Shown: positions 23,379-37,213, counted from the first letter of the stretch. The stretch is DNA of 64,000 bases from Protonemura montana (GCA_947568835.1 OX387602.1:15179021-15243020); one strand, 5' to 3'. Translations and numbers: made by a program. Notes: a model not told the origin generated them from the letters alone.

Positions 23379-25416
23379 CGCTGCTACACTTGTTACAATA
23401 TAAGTGGCGAGCGAAAGCCGGACCACTGATAGGAATGAACAAGTTTGCTCCACCGGTTCGCAGGAATGCCAAATCAAGGCCAGTCTTCGATATAAGGGCT
23501 GTCTGTACTGACACGGCAAGTTTGAAACAAAGGATAGATCGGAGCATGGTGTCCATTCTCGCTTAGAAACCGCTGGACCTTAGCAAAGCGATCGAAATAA
23601 ACTTAGGGGCACCGCCCGCGTCCGAATCCGAGAGAGCAGAAGAACAGTTCTCTAGGCGAGCACCACACTACTTCAATAGCGAGCTGTGGAGAGGATAATA
23701 AATATGTAGAGCAGAATGCGTGCTTGCATCATTACGATGCCTGTCCAATTACTCGTGACCACGGCTCCGATACGGGAATTGGCCTCGCGCAATCGGGGCT
23801 CCATTCACTCGGAATTCGGGGCGCGCTGAAAACTATCTCAATACTCGAAAATTATTGCCGCGCACCTAATTATCTTGCAGTGGTATAAAAAAGCTCTCAA
23901 GTCGTAACAATGCAATTACATTTTCATTACGCTTATTGCTCTGTTTTTACAGCATTGCCCGACAAAGCGCGGGCAATAAAGCGAATGGAAGGAAATCATT
24001 CCATTGATCATCAGAATTCAGGTGCACTCTCGATGTTGCTATAGCTTACCTTGCTGACAATTGACATTAATTAATGAACAATCATTGCTCGAGTCTCGGT
24101 TGACATTAAAAACACGCCGTCAAGTCAAGCGAAATGACAAATGCACGATATTGATAATAATTTATAAATCACGCCGTAGGGTATCATTTGGTTTACAAAG
24201 GAAGACACTACCACACCTGTCTGTGAATGATGGCCCCAGCCATGAAGTAAAACAAAACTCATGACCAGCCCCGAGCGTTTCTCCTAAACATTACTTTACT
24301 CCCTCATCACCATTAGAGAGCATGCTGCACGCACATCCTCGCCGCTGCAAACTGGAGGTCTCAAATCTCAATTTGAGATGCTGATGCCGATAACGCGGCT
24401 GGCTTGGCCTCGCCTCGACGCCGTTCCACGCACGACGCACGACGCCCGACGCTCGTGGAGCAGATAAAGAGGAAACGTTCGTTCTCGTGCGCCGTGGCTA
24501 CTGCCGCGCGGTGGAGGCGCCAGGTTCGATATGAACAAGTTAATTTATGCTGGAGCGCTGAAGACTAGGAGTGTATCGCTCGCTATCTCACACCATCTAT
24601 CATTACTGTTAATACACGGCATTCTTGCGAGCTTGGCAGGCTCACTGTGGTGGTTGGGCGCGCTACAGCCGAAGACGCATTTGTATGCCTAGCTGTGGGC
24701 TAAGGAGCGTGGGTGTCGACTGGCTCTTCGTTGGGATATTGTAGCAGCCCAACGACTGGGATGTCAGCCACCGCCGATGCTGGGATGGTGTCGTTTCAGA
24801 GAGAACAGAATTAATGGCATTATCGCACATTACGTGAACAAATTAATAACTTTTTGCCACTATTGATGTATCAAGAGTGCGGTGTGGAGCACGTGGGGTG
24901 GCCCCTTGAATGGCAATGGGTTTTTGCACCTGGCATGCAGTGAGGTGCTGTTGTTACTTGTTAGCATGGAAGTGTGTACACCGGGCGAAGCCTTGATTTG
25001 CTTGTCTCCACATCACGTCGTCTCTGGGTGCCGGACAAAGCCCGCTTTTCAAAGCGAATTTACATATTTTGCATTATAATAACACGGATTTGATTTTAAT
25101 ATTCAAAAAACTTTTACTTGCATTATCAGATTCAAAAATATCGATCGAGAGCAGAGTCCCCGTGGATAGGCCTGGCTGGGCGCATGTGTGAGTGGAAAAA
25201 CCACAGTTTGTGGGACCCCAACCCGACGTGTATGTGAGTGCGTGTGCGCGTGTGTGTGTGTGCTATAGGGATGCGCGCCGAAAAGGCAGGGGTTATTTTG
25301 TTTCCCCCTGCCCGCCGCCGCTGACACGATGTAATAGAAAAATACGGCACGGAATTGGAAACAGAATTCTTTATTCCGTTCGCAGTTCGTCCGAGATGTG
25401 CTGTACTTTCATCTTG

Positions 25417-25448
25417 TCGCCGTCGTCGTCGTCGTCTTCTTCTTCTTG
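25417..25448. repeat. Compound (GTC)n(TTC)n microsatellite
   Basis: Six or so CGT/GTC units run directly into CTT/TTC units. A GT-rich stretch lies nearby at 25,228-25,262. Confidence 0.85.
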
Positions 25449-27852
25449 TCCCTTTTATTATTTCGATGGTCCACGACAGAATATCCGGGAGTGCAAGAAT
25501 GCTATGTCCACGACTGGCTATGATTTGTCATGAGAAAGAAGTGGCAAGCCGCGCGTTGGGCAATCATAACAATTGTATACAATGGAAGAAAAGAAAACAT
25601 CTAAGAAGAAACTATTTGAGATGATGAGCGTCTCTCACTTAGAGGACGGTGCACAAACAGTCCATTGCCCTTTAGTGCCGTGTCATGGAAGCAAACAGCT
25701 CCGCAAGAACGACGTCGCATAGTATCGCATCTGCAGCCAGCCAGCCAGCTAGCCTGCCTGCCCATCTCAGAGTCGCCGTGCACCGGTCTGCATTGGATTC
25801 TACGGTTCAATACAATTACCAGCCCAGGCCGGCGTAATCATCTATGGAAAATCTGTGCGCCGGACATGTCGAGAGAAGTTGAACCACTCCACGCTTTTCA
25901 ATATAATGAGCGTCTTGGTCATTTCGTGCCGTTTTATGCCGAGTTAAGCTGCGTTTACTTCGGTCAAGTCCTTTCGACAAACTTGCGCGCCAGGCAGTGA
26001 CGATAACAAATTTGTTGATCGCCTTTATGCGTCGGAGATTTGAGATATGGAGATTGGAGTGGACCCTTGTATATGAAAGACGGGAAACTGTACGGTTATG
26101 TGTAGCTGGGAGGCTATTATCTTTCTCTCTTTCTCCCTTACAAGCGAATACCCTCTATACCATTCCATTTCCATTTCAATCTCCATCAGCAGAAGAGAAA
26201 AGGAACTCTTGGCGTAGGACGTTTAGGAGGTCGGAATGGAGTATGTGCGTCCTGGACGACTCCTTTGTTGCTCTGATTATATCAATTAAGATTTAGGTTG
26301 TTGCGTTCGCTTGTAATTGTATTGTTTAACCTTCTTGGGGTGTCTTCATTGACCTGTAATGGAGGTCACGACTTCTGCGCCACAATTACTAGATACGAGA
26401 GTCTAGAACAATAGATGGTAAAGATGAGCCTTTTGACCTCTCCTCTCTGCGGCCGGCGCAGCTCGCGTGGCTGCTCGCGTGCCCGAGTCTAGCCGAGAGT
26501 GGCCGAAGTCGGCGGAGGAGCGTGGCAGAGTAATCTTCTCGTTTTCCCAGGCCAAGGACTCGCGCTGCAGCGAAAGATCTGATGGAGATTCTTGAGTGCG
26601 CGGGGCGCGGTGCGGCACAGAAAGGCAGGTGGGCTGGTCAATCCTGTCAGTATAATCTCAACCAAACATTCGACTCCCACCGTACCGACCGCGCCGACCG
26701 CGTACACGGCGGGGCCAGACCGTGTTGCCGCGATCGCGCACTCCCTTAGGCGCCGGGACTTTTTACCGGGCAGGCCAGCTTGAACTCAATCTTACATGAT
26801 GGCTTTTTATAACTTAACAGTCGGCTACAAATTCAGGTAGACAAGATCAGAGACTCGAATAATCTAATAACAAAGAGATTCGAGGATGTTTCGAGTCGGA
26901 TACTTAAAAGTTCAAAAGGGAATTCTCGGGTCCGTGGTCTTTATAAGTAGAAAACGTAATTTGTATGCACTTCCTAATGAGATTATTGTGGAGACGTACG
27001 TGCCTGCAGATACGGTCGATGAATGCTGCCAAGCCTGGCACTGGTAGTGCTCTGCTCTGGATCCAGCTCCCAGCTTCCAGGCTACTGTGTTAGACTGGGC
27101 CCGTAGAGCGAATTATCTGCTGAAAGTAGTACATTTAAACTAACAAAGATTGCGAAAATGGTCCATCCAATCTACTCGAAACTCGCTTCGTATTATAAAG
27201 CACAGCAAAGCCATTTTAAATAAAATGAAACGAAACTATTAAGATAAAAATTGTAATTGGACCGTCTGTTTTTTCTGTCCGCCTTTCCCTTCCAATTACG
27301 CTCCATCGCACCTATTTATGTGACATGACTAACTTGACTTTCAGATTTTTTCCCCGTGATTAATTAATATAACGAAAATGTGGAATGAGGATTTTCATGA
27401 ATCTATTTAGGCGATCTTTCAGTCTCACTGGTCTGGGCTGATCGAACACAATGGTGGATTCAGGATTCGAAGACGAGGTGTTGTCGAGAAGGTACTCTGG
27501 CAGCTGAGCTCCACGCGACCACCGCATAACATCTTGTTTCCTCCCCGCCCCTCTGGCTGGCCTCCCTTGCCCTCTCGCCCATCCCGGTCGTCTTCGGCTG
27601 GCCGGTCGGTCAACAACCATCCTCTGCACTCTGCAGGCCAGCCACCAGCCACTGCCTCTGTTCGCTGCTCGATGGCCTGCTATTGTCGTATCGTGATTGT
27701 GGTAAATGTTAGGCTGCCAGCTCTAACGATGCATATGCAGGTGCGAGCTACGAAGGTCATGCAGCTTCGAGAGCAACGCAAGGCTATTGGAGCCCTCGGG
27801 CTAAGAACAGCGTGCCATGCCGAGGAGAGGCAAGGCGCCCATCAAAACCACT

Positions 27853-27885
27853 TGCTGCTGCTGCCTCTGCCTCTGCCTCTGCTTC
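27853..27885. repeat. (CTG)n(CTGCCT)n microsatellite
   Basis: CTGCTGCTG followed by three to four CCTCTG/CTGCCT units. Plain slippage-type repeat. Confidence 0.8.
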
Positions 27886-29081
27886 TTGAGAAGGCACGGA
27901 TTTTTAATAAGAATGCCATGTCCATACCGTGTGTTATAATAGGCTCCCGTTTCGACCAACGGCTTGGTTTCCTCTCAGTTTCGGCCTAGCTGCTCGTGAT
28001 TAAAGTTTCGCGTGTAGGGTTTCCATGATGAAATGTCCCGGTGGTTAACATGAACGTCAACCTGCTGATTGATGCTCATGCTGAGCGACGAGAGTACACG
28101 GAGAATCATGTCGGATGTGATGAATGGAAGATCAACATATCAAAGAGAGGAAAACTCCAAGAGACTCAGTCTCTGACGAACGCTGCAGATATCATCTTTC
28201 GGCAGCCCCGGGCAGATTCACCCTTCTTTCACAGGGAGATAAAACCGATGATATCGAAAAGCGGTGTGTCGATGGACCTGGAGGCAGCGATTGCCAGCTT
28301 GCTTGCACCATCGATCGGAATCACACAACAACTAAACTACCACGGCGATTTAATTAAGTATCTGCTATAAACTACATTGAAGCATCCAACCGAATCCGAC
28401 CATATTTATTCGGGGAATGGACCAATGGATGGAATCGCCATTACCCTCAAGTATAATAAGCTTTGAACGTATTTCAAACTCAGTTATACCCTGTCGTTGA
28501 TATTTTGAAATACCACCACCATGTACTCGCCGTGCCCGCCCCTCTCTTTCTCTCTCTCGTGTGTCCATTTGATGTTATATTCACCGTGCAGTGCAGGCAT
28601 CACATCATTCCATTCCGTTCTTTGAGTTTGATTCCAATATTGCGCTATTGGCGCGTGCATCCGGCTATGATTGACGAATTAACTAATTAATGTAGCGCGC
28701 TCTCTTTTCCTGCCGCAGACAGATACAGATAGATACACGGTCTGCAGAATAATCAATTAATCAGCGCGCGATGCCTCTAGCCGGACATGGGTTCGACGCT
28801 AGCAAAGGGAATGGTAAAAGGTCACAGTTCCTGAGGGCACCTGCAGGCCTGCGTTGGCCAGCACCGGCTTTGTGTGGGAACGCCGCGGCTTGCCAGCGGG
28901 AAACGCGAGGGAGCGCGTCCTGCTGCTCCCGTTGCCTCCCGCCGTTCGCTCGCATCCCCTAAACCTATCGGCGTTAACGAACGTTTAGTCCCTAGCCTCC
29001 CGCCGCCCGCACGGCCGTCCCCCTCCCCTCGTCGCCCGCCGTCCACCGGCTCGTCGCCCGTGCCCGGTGCGCGAAATGGTC

Positions 29082-29111
29082 CGACGCCGACGCCGACGCC
29101 GACGACGCCGA
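29082..29111. repeat. (CGACGC)n hexamer array
   Basis: Three to four perfect CCGACG/GACGCC units in a CpG island just upstream of the proposed kirre promoter. The same hexamer recurs at many sites to the right. Confidence 0.85.
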
Positions 29112-30279
29112 GTGAGGCATGCCAATTGCCGGACGGACATCCAGCTCTGTGCTGTGCGCGATGCCAATAGATAGACTGAATCAAGATTTATGGCTATCGA
29201 GTAATCAATTCAATTGACAATCCTTTTAATTAATTATCAAACTATGTGGGTGCATGCGTCCTGGTCGATTCCTCCCTCTGGCAGGCAGAGACGAGAGAGC
29301 GACCGAGCGGTATCGAGCAGCCGATTGAATTCGATCGGTTTGCAATAAAAACGCCACTCGGCGCGATGAATGCACCATCATCAAGCTCGGTATCAATTCT
29401 GATCATGAACGGATCATCACAGCCACGCTTCGATGATTATTTCCAAGTAATTCGAGTCGCGTTTTTGCACCGGGTTCAGCCTGCAGTCAAAATCGAAATT
29501 GTCGTAATGGCATGGCGGGGTTGGTTTTCTCTAAACGTGCGTGGGCATTGCCTGAGCTTTCTCTGGGGAGTCGTTTAAAGACGTACTACACCTTGATTTG
29601 ATTGCCACACACAGCCGGCCCAAGTGAGGTGTAAATTGCCAGTCATTCTGATGGATTATTCATCGAATTAAAAACCAATCACTCTTCGCACCTCTCCGTG
29701 ATGCATCACACCTCTTCGTCCGGCGCGATTCGCGTCGCGACTCGCCGTTTGCCAGTACCGACCGGACAGCCGGGGATGTAGTGACCGGGTCCGGAAAATT
29801 TCGGACACACATATCCGAAATAACGGGATGATGTGCAAATCGTTTCGGTGTAGGTACTTGATTAGCCCATCTAGGTACGTCGCATCCACAGCGCCCTCAT
29901 CTGCATACATTACTCCTCCTCCTCCTCCTCTCGTTACGGCGTTGCGATGCGACCAATTTATATCGTCGAAGGCCTGGCGGTCGTCCGCCGCTCGCACGGC
30001 GCTCGCTCCATGGTCCGGTCGCGTGGACCGAGAGGCTGCCAAGCGATCTGGATGAAAAGAGAAGCGGCGGCTGGCCGAGAGAGACACACACAATCAACAT
30101 TCTACAGGGTCCACTACTGGTCCGCGGCGCGCGCACCGCTAAACAGGTATACGCCGTCGACGATACGAGCACCGAGCAGCAGCAGACCAACGACCGGCTG
30201 CGAGCGAGCGAGGTAGTGCGCGAGAGAGCTTCGAAATACTCCACTCGTCCAGTCGAGATTTGCGGGAATCTCTCGACTA

Positions 30280-30919
30280 GTCGCCGCCGCCGCCGCTGCC
30301 GCCGCCGCCGTCGCCGTCATCGTAGTCGCCGTGCCAGCGCCGCCGTCGAGCAGTGCATTGCTGTGTAGGACGTCGCGCGCGCCGCCGAGGGTTTCTGCGA
30401 CGCCGACGCCGCTCAGTGTCGCCGAGCGCTCCACGAACAGGGGACCGTGTGCCACCCAGCTGCGGACGGCGACGTTTCGCAACATGACAGTGTGAACTTA
30501 TTTGAATGAATCGTTTGTTCGCGAGTGTGCGAGTGTTGTGCCTGCTTCATTGACGCTCGACTACGGAGAGTAAGCTCTACACACGATCGATAAGAAATTT
30601 ATATAGTAGCTCCGTTGTTGCGCATCCTCACGCCGACTTGCTGGCTGCTATTTTTTTATTTTGCCACTTTTTTTATTTGTTATCAAGTGTTTTATTGTTT
30701 GATTCGTGACACTCGCGTGGCGATGACATTGCTGTCACGCTAGCCACCGGGTCCGGTGCAGAGGCTATGTGCTGTTTGTTCTGCTAATGTGTTCGTTCGA
30801 AGCAAGTGGATCACATACGAAGACGTCGACGGAAAACCGACGCCGAGTTCGCACCGAATCAGGAAGTGTTTTCAACGCTATTCAACCTGCGACGAGCAAG
30901 TTCGAGCCAGTGCTGAGGT
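30280..30919 (+). promoter_or_regulatory. kirre: Probable kirre promoter and noncoding first exon
   Basis: A GC-rich, CpG-dense stretch with a GCCGCC array (30,283-30,310) is followed by sequence ending in a textbook donor, GTGCTGAG then GTAAGC, at 30,919/30,920. The next plus-strand acceptor that leads into a recognisable coding exon is at 62,377, ahead of the kirre start codon. If the two are joined, the exon is 5'UTR: it has a six-codon upstream ORF (ATG at 30,773) and another from ATG 30,787 that would stay open across the junction and stop out of frame within the kirre coding exon. Initiator-like TCAGT (30,413) is present and no TATA box is clear. The link to kirre is inference from position and orientation. 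Confidence 0.45.
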
Positions 30920-32222
30920 AAGCAAACTTCACTGCCTCCTACCTACCACCGAGTCGCAGCAATCAATAACCACTTATACGCATGAATATTGAGCCGAATG
31001 AATTGTTACTTCTACTACTGTTATAATCGTCGGGTTGATCGTGTTAATGGTTTTCTGATATCGTACTTCCTTCGCTCGCCTCGTGCTGCTGCTATGACAG
31101 TCGGTTTTAGTAGCCTTTCAGTAGACATGCCGTGGCGTCGTATTCATCCCCTTACTCCAGCGAGCGCCACTCCAGCCAACGTTCCACCGTCCCCCTTGCT
31201 CATACTACCCTCGAAACCTGGCACGAGCATCAATAGTCTGCTTGCTCGGCAATCCCGGAGTCCGGACCTCTGCGCACCCCTTCAAGTTCCCGTTCCCCGC
31301 GCCAAGCGAGAGTCACGAGCCGCGAGCCGCGCAAATTATAAATTGCCATTTGCCACTGTGTTTGAAAGTAATAGTATGTAGATAGGGGGGTTGTTTTAAT
31401 TGAGGGTCACTGGGCCTATGATTCACCGACGACTCGACCCCCCCTCCCGTCCCTCTTACTGTCTACCCTTGCTGACACTGGATCCCCATTGGTGTCACAG
31501 TCACCCCTTCGCATCTCAGGCAGGAGAGTGTATACGCACTTGTACCCACTATGGGTTTACGCACAGTCCGTGCCCTCGCATGTGCAGACGTTCTCGCACT
31601 TGGGAGGGTGCAGTGTAGAGATGACTTATCGCCGAAGGGGTTGCAGGCCGGCCACGCTCGATGAATCCGACTTATGAGGACAAGGGCCGGTGTGTCATCA
31701 AGATTACAATAAATGAATCGCTTTCCTGCTAATCGAGCGACACTGCCTCGCGAAACGGCGCTGGTCTGGCCAATAACCGCGGCTGGCAGCGCCAAATGTT
31801 TATTGCACGCGGCGACGAATTTTATCATTTCAACGCCGAAGACATTTCACGCTAGACATTTGCACCTTAGTTCATAATTTCGGTCACGAAGTTTGCCGAG
31901 TATTCAGCGGACGTGCTCGCCGTGCTCGCTGAATATATAGGTATATATTAAGGGTTTCTCCAAGACCAGTTCCGTTTTTAACGAGGAACTATTTCAGGTC
32001 ACACCAGAAACCATCCCTACAATATTTGGATCTTGTAATTCAAATCAGATTTTTATCTCGTCGGAAATTTGAATTTCAAATATTTTCCATTCCCCATTAC
32101 GGTGGAAATCGTCTGAAAGAAAACGCTCTCATAAAACGTTTCGCGGCAATTGGCAATACCTATGCTTTGATCGCCGCGGAATAATATGATAGTACTCGTC
32201 GAGGTGACGAGTCTTCCTAGGT

Positions 32223-32263
32223 TCTTCGGGCCGTCTTCGGGCCGTCTTCGGGCCGTCGGGCCG
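32223..32263. repeat. 11-bp tandem repeat
   Basis: Three perfect TCTTCGGGCCG units followed by a partial TCGGGCCG. Confidence 0.85.
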
Positions 32264-33491
32264 CATGGTCGTTCAGCGCACGGCATGCTAAGCGCGCGCA
32301 AGAGCGCCCAAAGTTGCGCCTTGCGCGACGCGGCCGACCTCACTTTTTATAGCGTCTCGGCGATGGCACCGAGCCGGAAAGTAATTACCGAGTTTGTTGG
32401 AAAATAAGTAATTTGAAAACGTGTCGCAATAAACCTTCATAAAGTATAACACACAACACAATAGCGAAACTTCTCATTTTCATTCATTCCAGTTCATCTG
32501 GTGCTTATTTACCTAGCCGCCCTCATTATATCGCGTCTCACGAACAAAGATGCTCTCAGTTGAAATCATCTCGGCAGATGCAATTAGTCACACACAATGA
32601 AACTGAAATGAAAATTCTATCTCAACCGCTTCTTGATCCATAATGCAACAAGAAACGCTCCGGTTTATCTGATGCGTTGCGCGCGCGCGTCCAAATCAAA
32701 TCATAGTGATAAAGCGCTGGCATCGGCGACGTTGGTGACGCTGGCAACGCTTCTACTGGTGGCGTCGTGAAGCAGGCAGCCAACTAACATCAAAGACAGC
32801 TGCGCCAATTTGAGCTCCGCTTCGCGTGGCGCACGAAGCTACTAACATCATTGTGTTCATTAACATTCTATTTGACTGTCATTATTCAGCAGTGTTGAAC
32901 AACCCTCTGTCCTCCACTGTCTCCGTGATGCGACGCCCGATCCGAGACGCGTATATCCTCCTCAGCTCGCAAAGCCACTTCCGGCCCCCGTCGCGACGTC
33001 GACATCGTCGGTCGTCCCCTACCCTAGCTCCGCACATCCGCGCGATTCCGTCGCGTACCGACGCCGACGCTAGCGGCAGCCCCTTGCGCCCGGCCTACAC
33101 CATCAGAGGCATGTTTTCACGGAATGAGTGCGCAGACAGACACGGCTCTCCAAATTTAGATTCACCAATGTGCTCCTATTTTTAAATCGTATGCAAGTTC
33201 TGAATTTCTCATCCATACCAGACAAAGCAAATGTTTTTCTACTTTGCCTTACATGCTTCGCCACCGCCGCATGTTGCACCGCCACCATGGTAAAGCACTC
33301 CGCAGTTGACTTAGCGTAACATTTTTTTGTCAGCTTGGTTTCCTTGAAAAAGTCCGGTGTCTTGAGAATAATGTCTCGGAGGAGTGGAGAGGAGAATATC
33401 CAGTGTGTGAAGAGACGATACTCTGCTGCAAGATGTGTTGATCTTAGCTAGAAGCCCTCCCGCTGTCGTCCTGTCTTCCAGCGAAGCCCTT

Positions 33492-33512
33492 CCGATGCCG
33501 ATGCCGACGCCT
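33492..33512. repeat. (CGATGC/CGACGC)n hexamer array
   Basis: CCGATGCCGATGCCGACGCC, a member of the dispersed GACGCC hexamer family with two A-to-T type variants. Confidence 0.7.
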
Positions 33513-34979
33513 CCACCAAGCCAACGCCGTCTTTCAATACGGCGCCAGTTTCCAATTCCCATCGGTCATCGGTTTCCGATCAAATATCCGTCAACTTTCT
33601 GGCTTGTTATTTCTTCCAAGTGAGGCACTATAGACAGACACCTCTAGACCTCACTCTCTCCGCGGGAACCGAACATATTCACCGATAATTTACAGGTTTT
33701 ATCTAGCCACTGGACCGTGAGGCGTGAATCTTGACACACAGCAAGACGTGCTTGGCTGCTACCGCAGAGAACCCACCAGCCCGGAGGACCATGGGCTTCC
33801 ATCAGCTTCTCTGCTCCTCCGCTCTCTTCGGCTGCTTGCACCAATACACAAATGTTTGTTCTTCAGTCCTTCTGAGTCGCTGCTGTCACGGCAACAGCAC
33901 ATGGATTCGCGCCGCTCCGAAACACTTATCGCTTGCGGTGTCAGCCTCCGACTCAGAGGAACACCAAGATGCTAGTATTTCATGTAAATTCCTAACTATG
34001 TAATGAGGGTGTCGACAAGTTCCTGTATCTATTTAGAGCGTTGTCTTGCAATTCTAAGAGATCTGAGAATGCTATAACGAGTCGAGAGTGACTTCTTTCA
34101 TTTCCTTTCGGCACCCATAGCGCCTTCTATATTGAAGTTAGTTAAAACTAAGACGAGATAATTTTATTAAGAGACACATTTAATAAGTCGGCATTTCTAT
34201 GGCAAGGAAGATTTAATTTCTTCGAAAAAGTTTCTGCTAAGAATAAGAAGTATTAAATGCCGTTTCCATAGCGTAAGTGTAGTACTTAGGGAACTAACTT
34301 TCATGGGCTTAAAACCAGACGTAATTCTGAGTGAACCTACTGAGTGAAACACATTCTGCCGACAGCTCCTGCCGCTCTGCTAGTCTGGTAGCAAAATTAC
34401 ACGAAACTACTTTTACATGGAACTTGTTGATCGCGTAGACCCGTCGACGAAATAACATGTTATTATTTTCCAATCACAGGTGATTTTTTTATTTATATTA
34501 AATTGATCTTTGCGGGATCCGCTGGTAAATAAAATTGAATCAAGTAGGGACACCAGTCCCCTCCCCCAAAGACGAATCGATCGCCTGTGCACCAAAGCTG
34601 CGATGTAGACGCTTGTATCCAGGGGAAAAAAATATAATATGTCAGCTGGATATCGTTTGATTTAGGAGCAGCGACGTAAACAAGTCGGGAGTCGTTCTGT
34701 TAGGTGTGATTCCTGTCTGGAAAACGCGGGTATTCCATAAAGTTTGCCACCTAACCCCGATCAATCAGCCTGTTAAAGGTGTTGGAGCTGCGAAGTTTGA
34801 ACCTAACCAAGTCAATATAGATTGATGGCATGGCCGCCTCAGGATATGTAACATGCCGGCACACAGATGCTGCCCTCTCCCATCGCTCTCCCGGTAGCGC
34901 CATGCGATCGGGTGGATCGGCAGCGGCGGACACCTCTATAATGCGCCAATCATCATTGTCTCTAGCTCGCCAAAATCCA

Positions 34980-35003
34980 CAGACTACAGACTACAGACTA
35001 CAG
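34980..35003. repeat. 7-bp tandem repeat (CAGACTA)n
   Basis: Three CAGACTA units and a partial fourth, directly followed by CAGTCTA. Confidence 0.85.
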
Positions 35004-37213
35004 TCTATTCCAGGCCGACGAGACGAATTATATTTTGATCTTCCCCTGCGCTCAGTCTGCCTCCGTGCCGTCTGCACGCATTCTGAATCGAGAGCATCGC
35101 TCGCCACAGTGCTATTCGAGGAGTCTATCTATAGGCCGTGGTGGCAATGGCACTTCTGTCTGCTACCAATGGAGATTGAAACATTTGTCCTCTCCGCTCG
35201 GTAATATAAAACATTCATCTGTACCGGTACGGTGAAATGCCCTGGAAATATTAGATCTATCAACACGTAGTTTATAAAATATATCGCTGTACTTTATATG
35301 CAGCTATACGTAAAACGGGTAAAACTCTTTCCGTATACCATGATATTAAAAAAAATAACCTGCAGGAAATGCAAGTAGTTGCCCCAGTTTTGGTGTCCGT
35401 ATATTTGTGCGACTATAAAATACAATCCTTCGGGAAAGGTCTTCCCATTTTTATATTATTTCCTCTATCCATTCATTTATCATCGTTTATCTTTGACTCG
35501 TTCATTTTCGATTCGTATACCTATTTTAAAAACGCCCTCGGGGTCGATATTTCGCGTACCATACGTCTGTTATGGCAAAGTTATCGCGTCTTGGGAAGAA
35601 CGCAGCCGTTCCGCCATGTTTTTCAAGACAACAAGTTTGCTTCAGATGCGAGTGAGAGACACTTGCATAATTACCAGATATCAGAACCGGGGGACGGCTT
35701 ACTCGGTATACATACTGCAAGAAGATAATCACGTCTTACTGTATGCACTACTCCAGTTTATATGAGGTATTATCTGAGCATGTTTCTGCAATGAAGTCTT
35801 ATACTAGGTTCCCATGCACTCACTCCTCTCTAAAGCATGTTTCTCATGCGATGAAAGATTTATGTAGTTTCGATGCTCGCTAGACAGGCTAGAAAACAGT
35901 TTAACCGATTTGTCTCAAAAACTATAAACTTCTCGGGGAGTACTTATAACTCAGATTTATAAACCTCCCCTATAACGAAAATCTAGTTAATCGGTTGAGC
36001 CGCTCGGGTTCGATGGAGCTGGGTCGGCGCAGGGCGTGCAAAAAAATACAGCCCTGCTCGGCTGCCGGTGCCGCTGCAGAAAGCACCAAATGACTCGAAA
36101 GAAAGTCTTTGGCATTCCAGTTTTCAGTTGCTCGTTCATGCAATTAATTCAGTTTGCATATTATTCGAATATAATCTGAGCTACTTTTTCCGAATGGAAA
36201 AATCTGAAAAATTAATAGCACTTCAGTGTCGACAAAACATGACGCAACCTTTCAAATCATGAGCCAAGGGTTGTGGGGGCGGCGTTAAACATGTGGCCAG
36301 CATTCGCGCTCGCTCACACATGCTCGCACTCATACATATATGTCCACTCGAAATTTCGTCATATATAATTCACATTGTCTCGGCTTGTTTATCGCATGGC
36401 GGTTGCATTAAGACTGATTCGGGTTATGTCCCGGATGTGATGTGGGTTACTCTTCGTCTCCGCGAACGTATAGCGACGTCAGGAACGTCGGTTAGGCCTG
36501 GCTCGGGGTTCCATCATCGCATCATCACCGGGAGGATATATGAGACGTCTCTGTCTGGTTCTATTCCAGCCCAGCAACGAGACCAGCAGCCCCAACAGGC
36601 ACCCGAACTCATTCGGGGGGCAACGCCGGGCATGTCTACGCGACCGTCACTGTAGCCACCGCCTCCTCGCCTGTTTCATTTCAGTCGAGACCCAGGACGC
36701 ATGTGATGTGAATGTTTCGGTATATTTAGCTCCCGACGTGCGAGTGTCGGAGCTCGGCATTTCACTCTCGTATCGCAAAACCGCGAGCAAGACACCGCTG
36801 TATTTTAGTCTTCCTCGTCGCCTGCCTCCTTGCATGGTAAGTAATATCTTCAGGGTAGTATTGAAGGATTAGACTTATAAGCACCCCATCCATAAACAAT
36901 GTAATCCACTGGTTATCATCATAATAATTACACACGAGAGCGACGTCGGATATGCACAATCACATGGGTTTAGGATTAAAGCGGGGTGCCTGTATAGGTG
37001 CGTGCGTTATGTAAACACGTTAGCTAATCGTTAGGCTGATAGCGTCCTGTGGCGAAAGCAAGATTAAGATCCATCATCCACCTCGAAGACGAAGTGTAAC
37101 ACGTGCGTTGTTTACTTTGCGAAGAAACTTTGTCAAGTTGAATTGAGTTGGATTAGACGAGTTTAGTTTGTTCTTATCACGCGGGCGTGCGGGGGATGGT
37201 GCGACGTGGCGGT

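Larger units (their letters stand above)
21640..30200. other. Intergenic region between Seipin and the kirre promoter
   Basis: No supported gene on either strand. From about 22.3 kb the sequence becomes much richer in CG dinucleotides than the left third of the window. GC-rich islands lie around 22,950-23,450, 24,400-24,480, 26,430-26,760, 27,520-27,660 and 28,830-29,120, separated by AT-rich blocks with TAATTA-type motifs. Long open frames here are by-products of trinucleotide repeats and low stop-codon density in GC-rich DNA. Confidence 0.5.

Noticed and set aside
22922-23556. Several overlapping open frames with poly-Arg, poly-Ala or poly-Gly runs on both strands
   Set aside because: They arise from the (GCC)n microsatellite, which is open in every frame. 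No domain or splice support outside the repeat.
28822-29184. Pro/Arg/Thr-rich frames of about 100-120 codons on both strands
   Set aside because: GC-rich DNA with few stop codons; both strands open at once, no recognisable family.
29668-30485. Long frames on both strands, including an alanine-rich one of 123 codons
   Set aside because: Overlaps the GCC array and CpG island of the proposed promoter; no homology recognised and both strands are open.
30756-30919. In-frame coding continuation of the proposed kirre first exon
   Set aside because: The open frame has no ATG before the donor, and the frame that does have one runs out of frame with kirre, so the exon is treated as 5'UTR.
35369-35765. 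Two overlapping frames of about 120 codons
   Set aside because: Both frames are open over the same bases, with no recognised motif and no good splice sites.
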